Shown here: in pieces, positions 8,194 through 15,460 of the stretch
Position numbering within the stretch: position 1 is the first letter of the stretch
Layout of the letters: each line of letters opens with the position of its first letter
NCBI RefSeq assembly: GCF_017833415.1
Contig: NZ_JAFICC010000011.1
Coordinates: forward strand, 124,001-188,000
From: Flavobacterium sp. 1355
GTDB lineage: Bacteria; Bacteroidota; Bacteroidia; Flavobacteriales; Flavobacteriaceae
Length of the DNA stretch: 64,000 nt
Direction of reading: 5' to 3'
Made by a program: the position numbers and the translations under genes
The notes under the pieces: model-generated
Told to the model about the DNA's origin: nothing
Database searches by the model: none
The model's input: the letters and a program-made list of their open reading frames with translations, nothing else

Positions 8194-8763
8194 TTAACGG
8201 ATGTTTTTTCTAATCCTGCTCAAAGACGATTGTGTGATTCCAAGATAAGATGCCAGATAAGAAAGCGGAATTCGATTGAGTATTTTAGGATATTTTTCCA
8301 TAAAAGATAAATAACGCGTTGTAGCATCTTCTGAAACCAACGGGCTTCTTCGGTCTATTTTCTGCATTAAAGCTCTTGCAATAATTTTATGGACAATGGC
8401 ATCCCAGCCCACAATAGTATGGAGAAGTTCTTCCCAGTCGGGTTTAGAAAACACGATAAGTTTGCAATCTGTAACAGCCTGTACATAAGCAGATGAACAA
8501 ATACTGTTTTGAAAGCTTTCCAGATCTACTACAAGATTATTTTCATCAATAAAATATTTGGTTATTTCCTCGCCTTTATTGTCGTAATAACATACTCTCA
8601 TAACGCCGTCCAGAACAAAACCTACCTGCGTAGAGATTTTACCTGCTTCAGAAAAATATTCGTCTTTACGAAGTTCTAATTCAGTCGCTTTTCCTGTAAT
8701 TAACTCGATTTGCTGTTGGTTCAGATTGCCATACTGCAAAATAAAATTTACTAATTCTTTCAT
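8194..8763 (-). CDS. Crp/Fnr-family transcriptional regulator
   Basis: A 189-residue protein with an N-terminal cyclic-nucleotide-binding-like barrel (LRKDEYFSEAGKISTQVGFVLDGVMRVCYYDNKGEEITKYF, residues 31-71) and a C-terminal helix-turn-helix around PLSYLASYLGITQSSLSRIRK. No Fe-S cysteine cluster of the FNR type and no full cAMP-binding signature are seen; the ligand is unknown. The family in Bacteroidota often controls an adjacent SDR or oxidoreductase. Operators at 8170-8185 and 8797-8812 suggest that it controls itself and the SDR. Confidence 0.88.
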   Translation of the reverse strand: MKELVNFILQYGNLNQQQIELITGKATELELRKDEYFSEAGKISTQVGFVLDGVMRVCYYDNKGEEITKYFIDENNLVVDLESFQNSICSSAYVQAVTDCKLIVFSKPDWEELLHTIVGWDAIVHKIIARALMQKIDRRSPLVSEDATTRYLSFMEKYPKILNRIPLSYLASYLGITQSSLSRIRKNIR

Positions 8764-8767
8764 GCAC

Positions 8768-8812
8768 GAAAGTTAGGAATAACTTTTTATTAAGGATTTG
8801 TCAAATGGCAAA
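8768..8812 (-). promoter_or_regulatory. Crp/Fnr-type operator and promoter of the regulator gene
   Basis: TTTGTCA-AA-TGGCAAA (8797-8812) is the same palindrome as at 8170-8185, with one mismatch. On the minus strand TAACTTTC (8775 to 8768) lies exactly 21 bp downstream, the same distance as in the SDR promoter. Transcription would begin almost on the ATG at 8763, so the mRNA may be leaderless or nearly so. This supports autoregulation. Confidence 0.65.
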
Positions 8813-8883
8813 AAAGTATCTTGCTGTTAAATTCAAAATAGTTATATATTAGCTTTAAGAAGAGCTGATTTCAGAAGAAAAAA

Positions 8884-9678
8884 ATGGACAAAATGAGCAG
8901 AGAAGTTTATGTGTTTACGGTATGCCCCGAAAAAGCAAAGAAGAATCTAATTAAAGAAATTCAAAATGACACAAAGTATCAAACTCCTTTTAAAGATTAT
9001 GTAGCAAAACATAATTTTGGATTGCCTGAGTTTGAAAAATCAAATTATGAAAGCATTACAAATAAGGTTGTTAATGATTTTAATGCAATCAATCGTTACG
9101 AATTAGAGGCAATTTTCTATTGGTTTTTTAATGATTTTAATACAAATCTAAATGGCTCAGAAAAAAGTTATTCTGAAAGAGAAATTGATTTTTATAATAT
9201 GCTAAAAACACTTGGTATTGAACTTGTTTGTGAATTGGATCAAAAAGATAAATGCTGGGTTTTTATGTATCAGCTGGGGGAATATGAAGCTCTAAATAAA
9301 CTGGGATTGTATTCTGATGATGATAATTGGAAAGATTATGAAATAAGTAACGAACAATTTAAAGAATATCTGGATTATCTTTTATTGCTTTTATGCAAGA
9401 TTGAAATTGAGCAGGACCCTCAAAATATAGAAGTTCAAAATCTTCTTGATGAATTTAAGACTAATGATAAATTACATAAACTGGCAGATTATTCATTGAT
9501 TGAAATCAGAGAAGAAAACGAAGCCGAAAATATTCTTGAAAACGAAAACCCGGATCATAGACGTTCTTATCAGCGTACGTATTATGGAGTTGCCGAGATG
9601 ATGATTTATTTTGTAAAAGAACTTCAGGGAAAAATAAAAGATTATAACGGAAAAATTCTAATAATTGATAGTCAGTAA
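8884..9678 (+). CDS. Hypothetical protein, acidic and mainly helical
   Basis: A 264-residue protein I do not recognise. It is soluble, strongly acidic and helix-rich, with no signal peptide or membrane segment. Notable stretches are an aromatic patch EAIFYWFFNDFN (about residues 78-89), an acidic loop SDDDNWKDYE, and a C-terminal RRSYQRTYYGVAEMMIYFV. Starts at 8884 and at 8893 (the fourth codon) are both possible. It is a lone plus-strand gene, divergent from the Crp/Fnr gene. Codon use looks like its neighbours. Confidence 0.7.
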   Translation: MDKMSREVYVFTVCPEKAKKNLIKEIQNDTKYQTPFKDYVAKHNFGLPEFEKSNYESITNKVVNDFNAINRYELEAIFYWFFNDFNTNLNGSEKSYSEREIDFYNMLKTLGIELVCELDQKDKCWVFMYQLGEYEALNKLGLYSDDDNWKDYEISNEQFKEYLDYLLLLLCKIEIEQDPQNIEVQNLLDEFKTNDKLHKLADYSLIEIREENEAENILENENPDHRRSYQRTYYGVAEMMIYFVKELQGKIKDYNGKILIIDSQ

Positions 9679-9722
9679 AACCTCAGGATCAAATTGTTCA
9701 AAAGGTTATACTATTTATAAAA

Positions 9723-9932
9723 TTACTCCAGTTCAAGACATTCAAATTTATATTCATTCATAAAATCAATAACCTGCTTTGCTGTTACTTCCCTGCTCTC
9801 CACTCTTAAAATTCTGTCACAATCTTCAAGATCAAAATTCCATTTTGAGTTTGGAATAAATGCATTGAGTTTAGCAGTTAATTTTTTAACTGCTTTTTGT
9901 GACATTACCGAGGTTTTAAATACATAAATCAT
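9723..9932 (-). CDS. Small ferredoxin-fold (HMA-like) protein without CxxC
   Basis: A 69-residue protein. The pattern of two helices and four strands, ending in VTAKQVIDFMNEYKFECLELE, resembles the heavy-metal-associated fold, but the metal-binding CxxC is absent (the loop reads TSVMSQKAVKKL). It lies 28 bp downstream of the siderophore-interacting flavoprotein on the same strand, so the two are probably co-transcribed. The fold assignment is by eye and tentative. Confidence 0.6.
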   Translation of the reverse strand: MIYVFKTSVMSQKAVKKLTAKLNAFIPNSKWNFDLEDCDRILRVESREVTAKQVIDFMNEYKFECLELE

Positions 9933-9960
9933 AACACCTTGTTTTTAGAAATAATAATTA

Positions 9961-10677
9961 TTACAATCCTTTTTTCCCTTTTAGCCAATAGCCGTGAGAT
10001 ATTATTTTTGCTGCGGAATTATTTTTTATAGCTTTTCGAAACGTTTGCACTGATTTTGCATTTCCGGTCAAAATAAAGACAGCATCCTTCCACTTTTCTT
10101 CTTGGATAACCGGTAAATTCTGAATCCATTTTTCGTTTCCAAAAGATCCGTCTTTTGCAAATACAGTATAATTTTCCAGCTGTAGTAATTGAGGAACATT
10201 TTTGTTTTCTTCATCTAATTCAAAGTAAAACTGAAATTCATCGTTATTTTTCTTAAAAACAGAAAATATCGAACACGCAAGCGCCAACGAAGTTTCATCG
10301 CCAAAAATAACATACTTTTTAGACGATTCATTATAACATTTATGTGGTTTTAAAATACTCGTACTAATTTTATCGCCCACATTTAGTTTTTTCATATAAT
10401 CACTTCCCGGATGCGCGCCGTGCAAATGAACGATGAAATCCATAATTCCGTTTTTTGCATCCGAAAAAGCGGCAGAATATCGTCTCACTTCTGTATCGCT
10501 GACACGAATATCCATGTAAGAACCAGGTTTGAAATTTAGTTTTTTAAAATCTCCGTAAAATCGAATTCGCTTTACAGAAGGTGATAAAAGTGCTGTTTCG
10601 GCAACTTTCATCAAAGGTAGTTTTGGGATTAGTATTTTTTCTACAACATCTAATACCCATTTTGGTGCATTTGGCAT
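9961..10677 (-). CDS. Siderophore-interacting protein (FAD/NAD(P)H ferric reductase family)
   Basis: A 238-residue protein of the SIP/ViuB type. The FAD-binding region has FKPGSYMDIRVSDTEVRRYSAAF (residues 50-72; the RxYS flavin motif is RRYSAAF) and IVHLHGAHPGSDYMKKLNVGDKIS (95-118). The second half is the NAD(P)H domain with VIFGDETSLA. These cytosolic enzymes release iron from ferric siderophores. The AraC gene at 10752-11630 lies 74 bp upstream on the same strand and probably regulates it. Confidence 0.85.
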   Translation of the reverse strand: MPNAPKWVLDVVEKILIPKLPLMKVAETALLSPSVKRIRFYGDFKKLNFKPGSYMDIRVSDTEVRRYSAAFSDAKNGIMDFIVHLHGAHPGSDYMKKLNVGDKISTSILKPHKCYNESSKKYVIFGDETSLALACSIFSVFKKNNDEFQFYFELDEENKNVPQLLQLENYTVFAKDGSFGNEKWIQNLPVIQEEKWKDAVFILTGNAKSVQTFRKAIKNNSAAKIISHGYWLKGKKGL

Positions 10678-10751
10678 AATCTTAATATTTATGCTGCAAA
10701 GGAACGTGATGAAGTTGATTAAGGAACTGAATGAAAAAGGTGATAATTGGA

Positions 10752-11630
10752 CTATTCACGGAATTTGTTTCGAAACGAAAGCGGTGTTTCTCCCGAAATC
10801 TTTTTGAACAATCTGGAGAAATACGTATGATCTTCAAAACCCAAATCAAACGAAATCTCCTTTACATCATTATCTGTATAATAAAGTTGGCGTTTTGCTT
10901 CGGTTATCATTTTATTTTGAATCCAGTACGTTACCGAATTGCCTGTTGTCTCTTTTACACAATCATTGAGGTGAGATGTTGTAATGTTTAATTTTTCAGC
11001 AAAATACGAAGCAGATTCAAGCATAGAATCTGACGTAATCATTCTTTGAAATTTCGCTGTTATTAATTGTGACTGATTCAGCTTTCCTTTTATTTTTTTT
11101 TCAGAATCAGCAAAGAGATTGGAGATTCTGTAAACAAAAGACATAAAAAGCCCATTGATTATTTGCTGTTTATTTGGCAATTGCTGACCAAATGTCTGAT
11201 AAAGAAGAAATGCAGTATCTATGATTTCTTTGTGATACTCATTTGAAATTTTAAGAACTTGCTCTGAAGCATGCAGATTTTGAAAAATTTCATTGCACGT
11301 ATTCGGAATCAGAAACGGATTGACAGTTATAAAATAACCTTCGGATTTTGGGTCAAATTTCTTTGCAGAATGCACCTGATACGGCTTGAGAACCATCAGT
11401 GACATTTTACTCAAAGCAATATCTTCCATATCACAAACAAAATTCACATATCCTTTTGTCAATAATGCAAAAATATAATACTCATCCCGATGGGTTTCAA
11501 ACGGACTTTCTGACTGATCAAATTCTGTACGTAATTGATGCGGATCTGTGAGCGGAAATTTTAAAAGATCAATTCCGCCAATGGCATTGCTATCTTGTGT
11601 GTGGGTATATATCCTGGCCTTTTTTTGCAT
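10752..11630 (-). CDS. AraC-family transcriptional regulator next to the siderophore-interacting protein gene
   Basis: A cupin-type sensor is followed by an AraC DNA-binding domain. Helix-turn-helix motifs are SASYFAEKLNITTSHLNDCV and DVKEISFDLGFEDHTYFSRLFK, ending ETPLSFRNKF. I take the ATG at 11630 (293 residues, MQKKARIYTHTQD). A TTG at 11663 would add 11 residues and overlap the methionine aminopeptidase gene by 10 bp, which is possible but weaker. It may be co-transcribed with map. Confidence 0.82.
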   Translation of the reverse strand: MQKKARIYTHTQDSNAIGGIDLLKFPLTDPHQLRTEFDQSESPFETHRDEYYIFALLTKGYVNFVCDMEDIALSKMSLMVLKPYQVHSAKKFDPKSEGYFITVNPFLIPNTCNEIFQNLHASEQVLKISNEYHKEIIDTAFLLYQTFGQQLPNKQQIINGLFMSFVYRISNLFADSEKKIKGKLNQSQLITAKFQRMITSDSMLESASYFAEKLNITTSHLNDCVKETTGNSVTYWIQNKMITEAKRQLYYTDNDVKEISFDLGFEDHTYFSRLFKKISGETPLSFRNKFRE

Positions 11631-11653
11631 TTTGTATTCGTCCTGAAATTCTT

Positions 11654-12418
11654 TTAATTCCAAATTCCATTCATCTCGGTCAAAATAACAGGCTTTCCTT
11701 CCGTAACCACAATTGTATGTTCATGCTGTGCCATAAAGCCGCCTTTGTTTCCAACCATTGTCCAGCCATCCTGCAAAGTTTCAGCATAAGTTGAATTGGT
11801 TGAAATAAATGTTTCAATAGCAACCACAGCATTTTTTTTAAATCGGGTAAGATTAAATTTATCTCTGTAATTGACTATTTCGTGTGGTGCTTCATGAAGG
11901 CTTCTTCCTATTCCGTGTCCTGTAAGATTTTTGATTACTTTAAAACCTCTTTTTTTTGCCTCGGTTTCCATTATATGCCCAATATCAGAAATACGGACTC
12001 CGCCTTTTATATTGTAGATTGCTTTTTTTAAAATTTCCTTAGAGGCCTCAATAAGTTTTTGATGCTGGTTGATATCCTCTCCAATCACAAATGAACCGCC
12101 ATTGTCTGACCAAAAACCATCTAATTCAGCAGAAACGTCGATGTTAATTAAATCCCCTTCATTCAGAATTCTTTTTTCAGAAGGGATTCCGTGACAAAAT
12201 TCATTATTTACGCTAATACAAGTCCAGCCGGGAAAGCCATAGGTTTCATACGGAGCAGATTTAGCGCCCATATCCTTTAGGATTTTCCCGCCATAATTGT
12301 CCAATTCTTTAGTAGTCATCCCCGGTTTGGCAAAATTTCTCATTTCTTTTAAAGCAAACGCAACGGCTTCACTCGCTTTTTGCATTCCAATTAATTCTGA
12401 TTCGGTTGTAATTGACAT
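11654..12418 (-). CDS. map: Type I methionine aminopeptidase
   Basis: A 254-residue enzyme that removes N-terminal methionine from new proteins. The dinuclear metal site is complete: Asp in INIDVSAELDG, Asp in FWSDNGGSF, His in TGHGIGRSLHEAPH, Glu in VAIETFI and Glu in IVVTEG. The substrate histidine in YGFPGWTCISVNNEFCHGI is also present. Length is that of the short bacterial form. It is not next to ribosomal protein genes here, so it may be a second copy in this genome. Confidence 0.92.
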   Translation of the reverse strand: MSITTESELIGMQKASEAVAFALKEMRNFAKPGMTTKELDNYGGKILKDMGAKSAPYETYGFPGWTCISVNNEFCHGIPSEKRILNEGDLINIDVSAELDGFWSDNGGSFVIGEDINQHQKLIEASKEILKKAIYNIKGGVRISDIGHIMETEAKKRGFKVIKNLTGHGIGRSLHEAPHEIVNYRDKFNLTRFKKNAVVAIETFISTNSTYAETLQDGWTMVGNKGGFMAQHEHTIVVTEGKPVILTEMNGIWN

Positions 12419-12443
12419 AATTTTTGTTTTTACGGAAATAGTT

Positions 12444-12489
12444 GTGGTATTCTTAAGGTAGATTTAAGCACAATAATACCACTTTTTTT
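12444..12489 (+). other. Hairpin with T-run in the map upstream region
   Basis: GTGGTATT (12444-12451) pairs with AATACCAC (12475-12482), with an inner CTTAA/TTAAG and a T-run on the plus strand. No plus-strand gene precedes it, so it may act as a transcription barrier before the 12615 gene, or as an element in the 5' region of map. Confidence 0.4.
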
Positions 12490-12614
12490 AATCTGCTAAA
12501 ATACTTTTTTGATTTAAAACTTGTATTTGGCCAGACAGCCGACTCAATTATATTATAAATCAGGATATTTCTTTATCTTAGCTATAAAGAGTTAAAAATT
12601 TAAACATTCATTAA

Positions 12615-12983
12615 ATGGCAGAAACAGCAAATCAATTCGAAGAAACGATACGCAGGGCATATAATGCTTTTAACGAAAGAAATATTGACAACGCCTTGTC
12701 AACAATGCAGCCAGATATAAAATGGTCGAGAGCCTGGGAAGGCGGTTACATAAGCGGACACGACGAAATTAAAAAATACTGGACAAGACAATGGACAGAA
12801 ATAAATCCGAAGGTTGACCCTATTGGTTTTAATGAAAGGGAAAACGGAACTTTAGAGGTTACTGTACATCAGGTTGTAAAAGATTTACATGATAATTTAA
12901 TCTTTGACGGATTGGTTAAACATATTTATACTTTTACAGATGGCTTAATACAAACTATGGATATTGAGCTGGTTGAAGAATAA
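12615..12983 (+). CDS. NTF2-like/SnoaL-type small protein
   Basis: A 122-residue cone-fold protein: FEETIRRAYNAFNERNIDNALSTMQPDIKWS, then SGHDEIKKYWTRQW, and strands ending in YTFTDGLIQTMDI. This is the nuclear-transport-factor-2-like superfamily, covering ketosteroid isomerase-like enzymes and binding proteins. No catalytic residues can be assigned. It is a stand-alone gene. Confidence 0.75.
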   Translation: MAETANQFEETIRRAYNAFNERNIDNALSTMQPDIKWSRAWEGGYISGHDEIKKYWTRQWTEINPKVDPIGFNERENGTLEVTVHQVVKDLHDNLIFDGLVKHIYTFTDGLIQTMDIELVEE

Positions 12984-13118
12984 TTGTAAATTTAAATTCT
13001 AACCAAATTTAGCCGCGCTTATTTAGTACTAAGCTGAAAATATTCCAGGAAATATTTTGCTGAAAAAATTAAAAGTTTCTTTAGCAAAAAAACTGTTTTT
13101 ATTTTACTCAACAAATGC

Positions 13119-13160
13119 AAAAAAAAGAAGGTGTCTCATTGGAAACAGCTTCTTTTTTTT
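13119..13160. terminator. Bidirectional terminator between the NTF2-like and PQQ-propeller genes
   Basis: AAAAAAAAGAAG (13119-13130) is perfectly complementary to CTTCTTTTTTTT (13149-13160). T-runs on both strands suit convergent genes. Confidence 0.75.
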
Positions 13161-13161
13161 G

Positions 13162-14361
13162 CTATCGAATTATTTTTACATAAGCACTATAGGCATCGTC
13201 TTTTATAGAGGTTCGCAGATAAACTTCGTTTTCATCTTTTGTTTTTAAGTCAAATTGAATTAAAGCAGCATCAGAATAATAAAATAAGGAATCATCAACC
13301 GGAAATTCAAAATTTGAAATAGGCTGGGTTGTTAATTTTGTTTCTGTCGCTATTTCACCATTCGCTAAATCTATTTGAAAAAGTTTTGCCTTACGGGTAT
13401 ATCCCCAAATATTATCACTTTCTTCGGTAATGTATTCGATAGTATCATCTTTAAAATCTGTTTTCCAAATTTGAGCTCCCGTTTTTGAATCGACAGCGTA
13501 TAGAGAAGAAACTTCTGGACCTTGCGATGCAAAGTATATTTTTTTGTCTTTGCACAATATACGTTCCTTTACATTTTGTTGGTTTTCATCAAATTTAAAT
13601 TGCCATAAAATATCGGGTTTATTTGGACTTAAGGCAAAAAGCTCATTTTTTTCATTGGTTATAAACACATTTTCTCCATCTGTTACAGGTTTTCCGTGTA
13701 TTGGTACCTCAAAAGTTTTTTGATAAACAAGTTTTCCTGTATTTGCTTCAAAACTATAGAAAGAGGTTCCGCTTTGAGTAAAAACTTTGTTGTCAAAAAA
13801 GAGAACCGGAATATCATTATTTGGAGAATCTAATTTGTAGTTCCAGAGTAAACTTCCGTCTTTTGTATTGAGAGCGTAAAGGTTGCCATTTTGACTTGTT
13901 ATATAAAGTTTTCCTTCATTTATAACCGGAATTTGATCTTTTAGAACAATTTGATCAGGACTATTCCCTATCCTTGATTTCCAAAAAACAGCACCGGTTT
14001 GGTTATCAATTGCGAATATTTCGCCATTAATAAACGGTACATACAGAACTCCATCATGCAGTGTTACCTTATTCGCGCACATTTCGGTATGAGAATCTGT
14101 AGCTTTTACAGTCCAGGCAATGGTTTCAGATTCTAAATCAAATGTAAAAAGGATACCATCATAATCATAAATCAGGATTAAAGCTTCGTCTAATGGAACT
14201 TTTTTAAGAGGACTTATGGATTTATGAGTTAGATTATCAGCAATAGCGGAAACTTTATTACTAGTATCATTAGTTTCGATGGGGTTTGACATATTTGGCG
14301 TTTGCCCAGCCATCTTTATAACAGTGAATGCAAATAAAAGAGTTATAAGGTTTCTTTTCAT
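13162..14361 (-). CDS. PQQ-like beta-propeller repeat protein, secreted
   Basis: A 399-residue protein with a signal peptide (MKRNLITLLFAFTVIKMAGQ). It carries repeated blades of the PQQ-binding-like type: AIDNQTGAVFWKSRIG, ALNTKDGSLLWNYKL, SFEANTGKLVYQK, AVDSKTGAQIWKTDF. Such propellers are BamB-like scaffolds or sugar/alcohol dehydrogenase relatives; no quinone ligands can be assigned. A -7 box (TATATTTG, minus strand, 14464-14457) gives a leader of about 90 nt. Confidence 0.82.
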   Translation of the reverse strand: MKRNLITLLFAFTVIKMAGQTPNMSNPIETNDTSNKVSAIADNLTHKSISPLKKVPLDEALILIYDYDGILFTFDLESETIAWTVKATDSHTEMCANKVTLHDGVLYVPFINGEIFAIDNQTGAVFWKSRIGNSPDQIVLKDQIPVINEGKLYITSQNGNLYALNTKDGSLLWNYKLDSPNNDIPVLFFDNKVFTQSGTSFYSFEANTGKLVYQKTFEVPIHGKPVTDGENVFITNEKNELFALSPNKPDILWQFKFDENQQNVKERILCKDKKIYFASQGPEVSSLYAVDSKTGAQIWKTDFKDDTIEYITEESDNIWGYTRKAKLFQIDLANGEIATETKLTTQPISNFEFPVDDSLFYYSDAALIQFDLKTKDENEVYLRTSIKDDAYSAYVKIIR

Positions 14362-14376
14362 TTTTAAAATTTGGGA

Positions 14377-14460
14377 TTTGACAAAGATTGATTAATTTTA
14401 AATTAATTGATTGATATTCAGTGTTTTTTAATCTAAAAACGAATCAATCTCCTTGTCAAA
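14377..14460. repeat. Long inverted repeat in the leader of the PQQ-propeller gene
   Basis: TTTGACAAAGATTGATT (14377-14393) recurs inverted as AATCAATCTCCTTGTCAAA (14442-14460), differing by a 2-nt insertion and one base. The arms flank about 48 bp. It overlaps the predicted promoter and leader, so it could be an RNA hairpin or the ends of a small element. The rest of the 14361-14762 gap holds a terminator-like hairpin and a tRNA-like relic. Confidence 0.45.
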
Positions 14461-14633
14461 TATAGTAAAAAATTATTATAGCGTTTTTAGAAATTTAGTC
14501 TTGTGAGTAGTAGATTAAAGTTCAAAGCCTGCATTTACAACCATTAACCAGCATTACAAAATATATATTATTCACTATTGAAGCTTTTAGCAATTTTATA
14601 AAAATATTTAATACTGCTTTCTTGTAACAAATA

Positions 14634-14667
14634 AAAACCTCCAGAATCATTTGATATTGGAGGTTTT
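14634..14667. terminator. Terminator-like hairpin beside the tRNA relic
   Basis: AAAACCTCC (14634-14642) pairs with GGAGGTTTT (14659-14667) with a 16-nt loop. On the minus strand it lies immediately after the tRNA-like 3' end at 14672, as expected for a tRNA terminator. It also follows the minus-strand gene ending at 14762. Confidence 0.6.
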
Positions 14668-14671
14668 AATC

Positions 14672-14697
14672 TGGAGCATCATGGACTACAATCGAAC
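14672..14697 (-). pseudogene. Relic of a tRNA 3' end
   Basis: On the minus strand the segment ends AGTCCATGATGCTCCA, which has the look of a tRNA T-arm plus acceptor strand, with the terminator hairpin right behind it. The matching 5' half (GGAGCAT...) and anticodon arm are absent, and the T-stem does not pair, so it is not a functional tRNA. It could be an old integration scar. The tRNA identity is my recollection of a Met/Ile-type acceptor and is unverified. Confidence 0.35.
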
Positions 14698-14761
14698 ACT
14701 TTTATCCATTCTGAAGTTTTCGAAAATATAAAATGAAATATTTGTATCTATAAATTTATCA

Positions 14762-15301
14762 CTAACAACCGCCTTTGCGAGCGACACGTTTATAGATTAC
14801 CTTACTATCTCGCTCTACATAATCGCCCGATACTATTGGATAAGAATACTTGGGCGCGTACGATACACTATGGCTTTTTAAAATTATTTTGTCGTTAACC
14901 TTCAGGCTATGTAATTGCTGCAGTTGAGACTTTTCCGGTTCAAATCTAAGAATATAATCGTCACCATTTATCCTCACCATCACTCCGAAACCTAATCTTG
15001 ATCCTGGCGGAAGCGAAAGAGAGGTTATAACGGCCTCCATATTGGTAAATGTACTTATATCATTCCTTATTTTAGCAGCACTGGCAAGCACTTTTTTACC
15101 TCGGGGTGACACCTTCCATTTTTTGTGCTTTATACCATCTGGGGTTGATTCCCATTTTTTCAATTCGGCTTTCCTTTCAGTAACTGAGAGTGTTTTTGGG
15201 ATTGACTTTTTAGGACTTTCGTTTTTAATTTCGCAATTTGCAAACAATAGTCCACTTACCACAGCAAGTGATAAGAGCAGCGCATAAATGATTTTTTTCA
15301 T
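14762..15301 (-). CDS. Hypothetical exported protein
   Basis: A 179-residue protein I do not recognise. It has an N-terminal hydrophobic signal (MKKIIYALLLSLAVVSGLLFANC); the cysteine is preceded by Asn, which does not fit a good lipobox. A basic middle region (WESTPDGIKHKKWKVSPRGKKVLASAAKI) is followed by a compact, possibly OB-like domain with RLGFGVMVRINGDDYILRF and LKVNDKIILKSHSV. It is divergent from the membrane-anchored regulator at 15461, with 159 bp between them; the two are probably functionally linked. Confidence 0.65.
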   Translation of the reverse strand: MKKIIYALLLSLAVVSGLLFANCEIKNESPKKSIPKTLSVTERKAELKKWESTPDGIKHKKWKVSPRGKKVLASAAKIRNDISTFTNMEAVITSLSLPPGSRLGFGVMVRINGDDYILRFEPEKSQLQQLHSLKVNDKIILKSHSVSYAPKYSYPIVSGDYVERDSKVIYKRVARKGGC

Positions 15302-15416
15302 ATTTTTATTGGTTTAATTAAAATAGATCTATCTCCTGATAAATCTGCTCATGTAAAGCATTCTTTTTTATTGTACATCAAAATTACCTTGATATTTTTC
15401 GGTTCGATAGATTTGA

Positions 15417-15451
15417 TTTGTAAATAAAAATGTAAACTTTGTAAATAAAAA
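15417..15451. promoter_or_regulatory. Tandem 14-bp direct repeat upstream of the membrane winged-helix regulator
   Basis: TTTGTAAATAAAAA occurs twice without mismatch, at 15417-15430 and 15438-15451. The 21-bp period is two helical turns. OmpR-type winged helices usually bind tandem direct repeats on one face of DNA, so this is a good candidate operator for the neighbouring regulator. A perfect -7 box TAGATTTG (15408-15415) lies just upstream, and on the other strand TAATTTTG (15386-15379) could serve the divergent gene. Confidence 0.55.
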
Positions 15452-15460
15452 CCTGACACT

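Noticed and set aside
11654..12418. map as part of a ribosomal-protein operon
   Set aside because: No ribosomal protein, infA or secY genes are nearby; the neighbours are an AraC gene and an NTF2-like gene.
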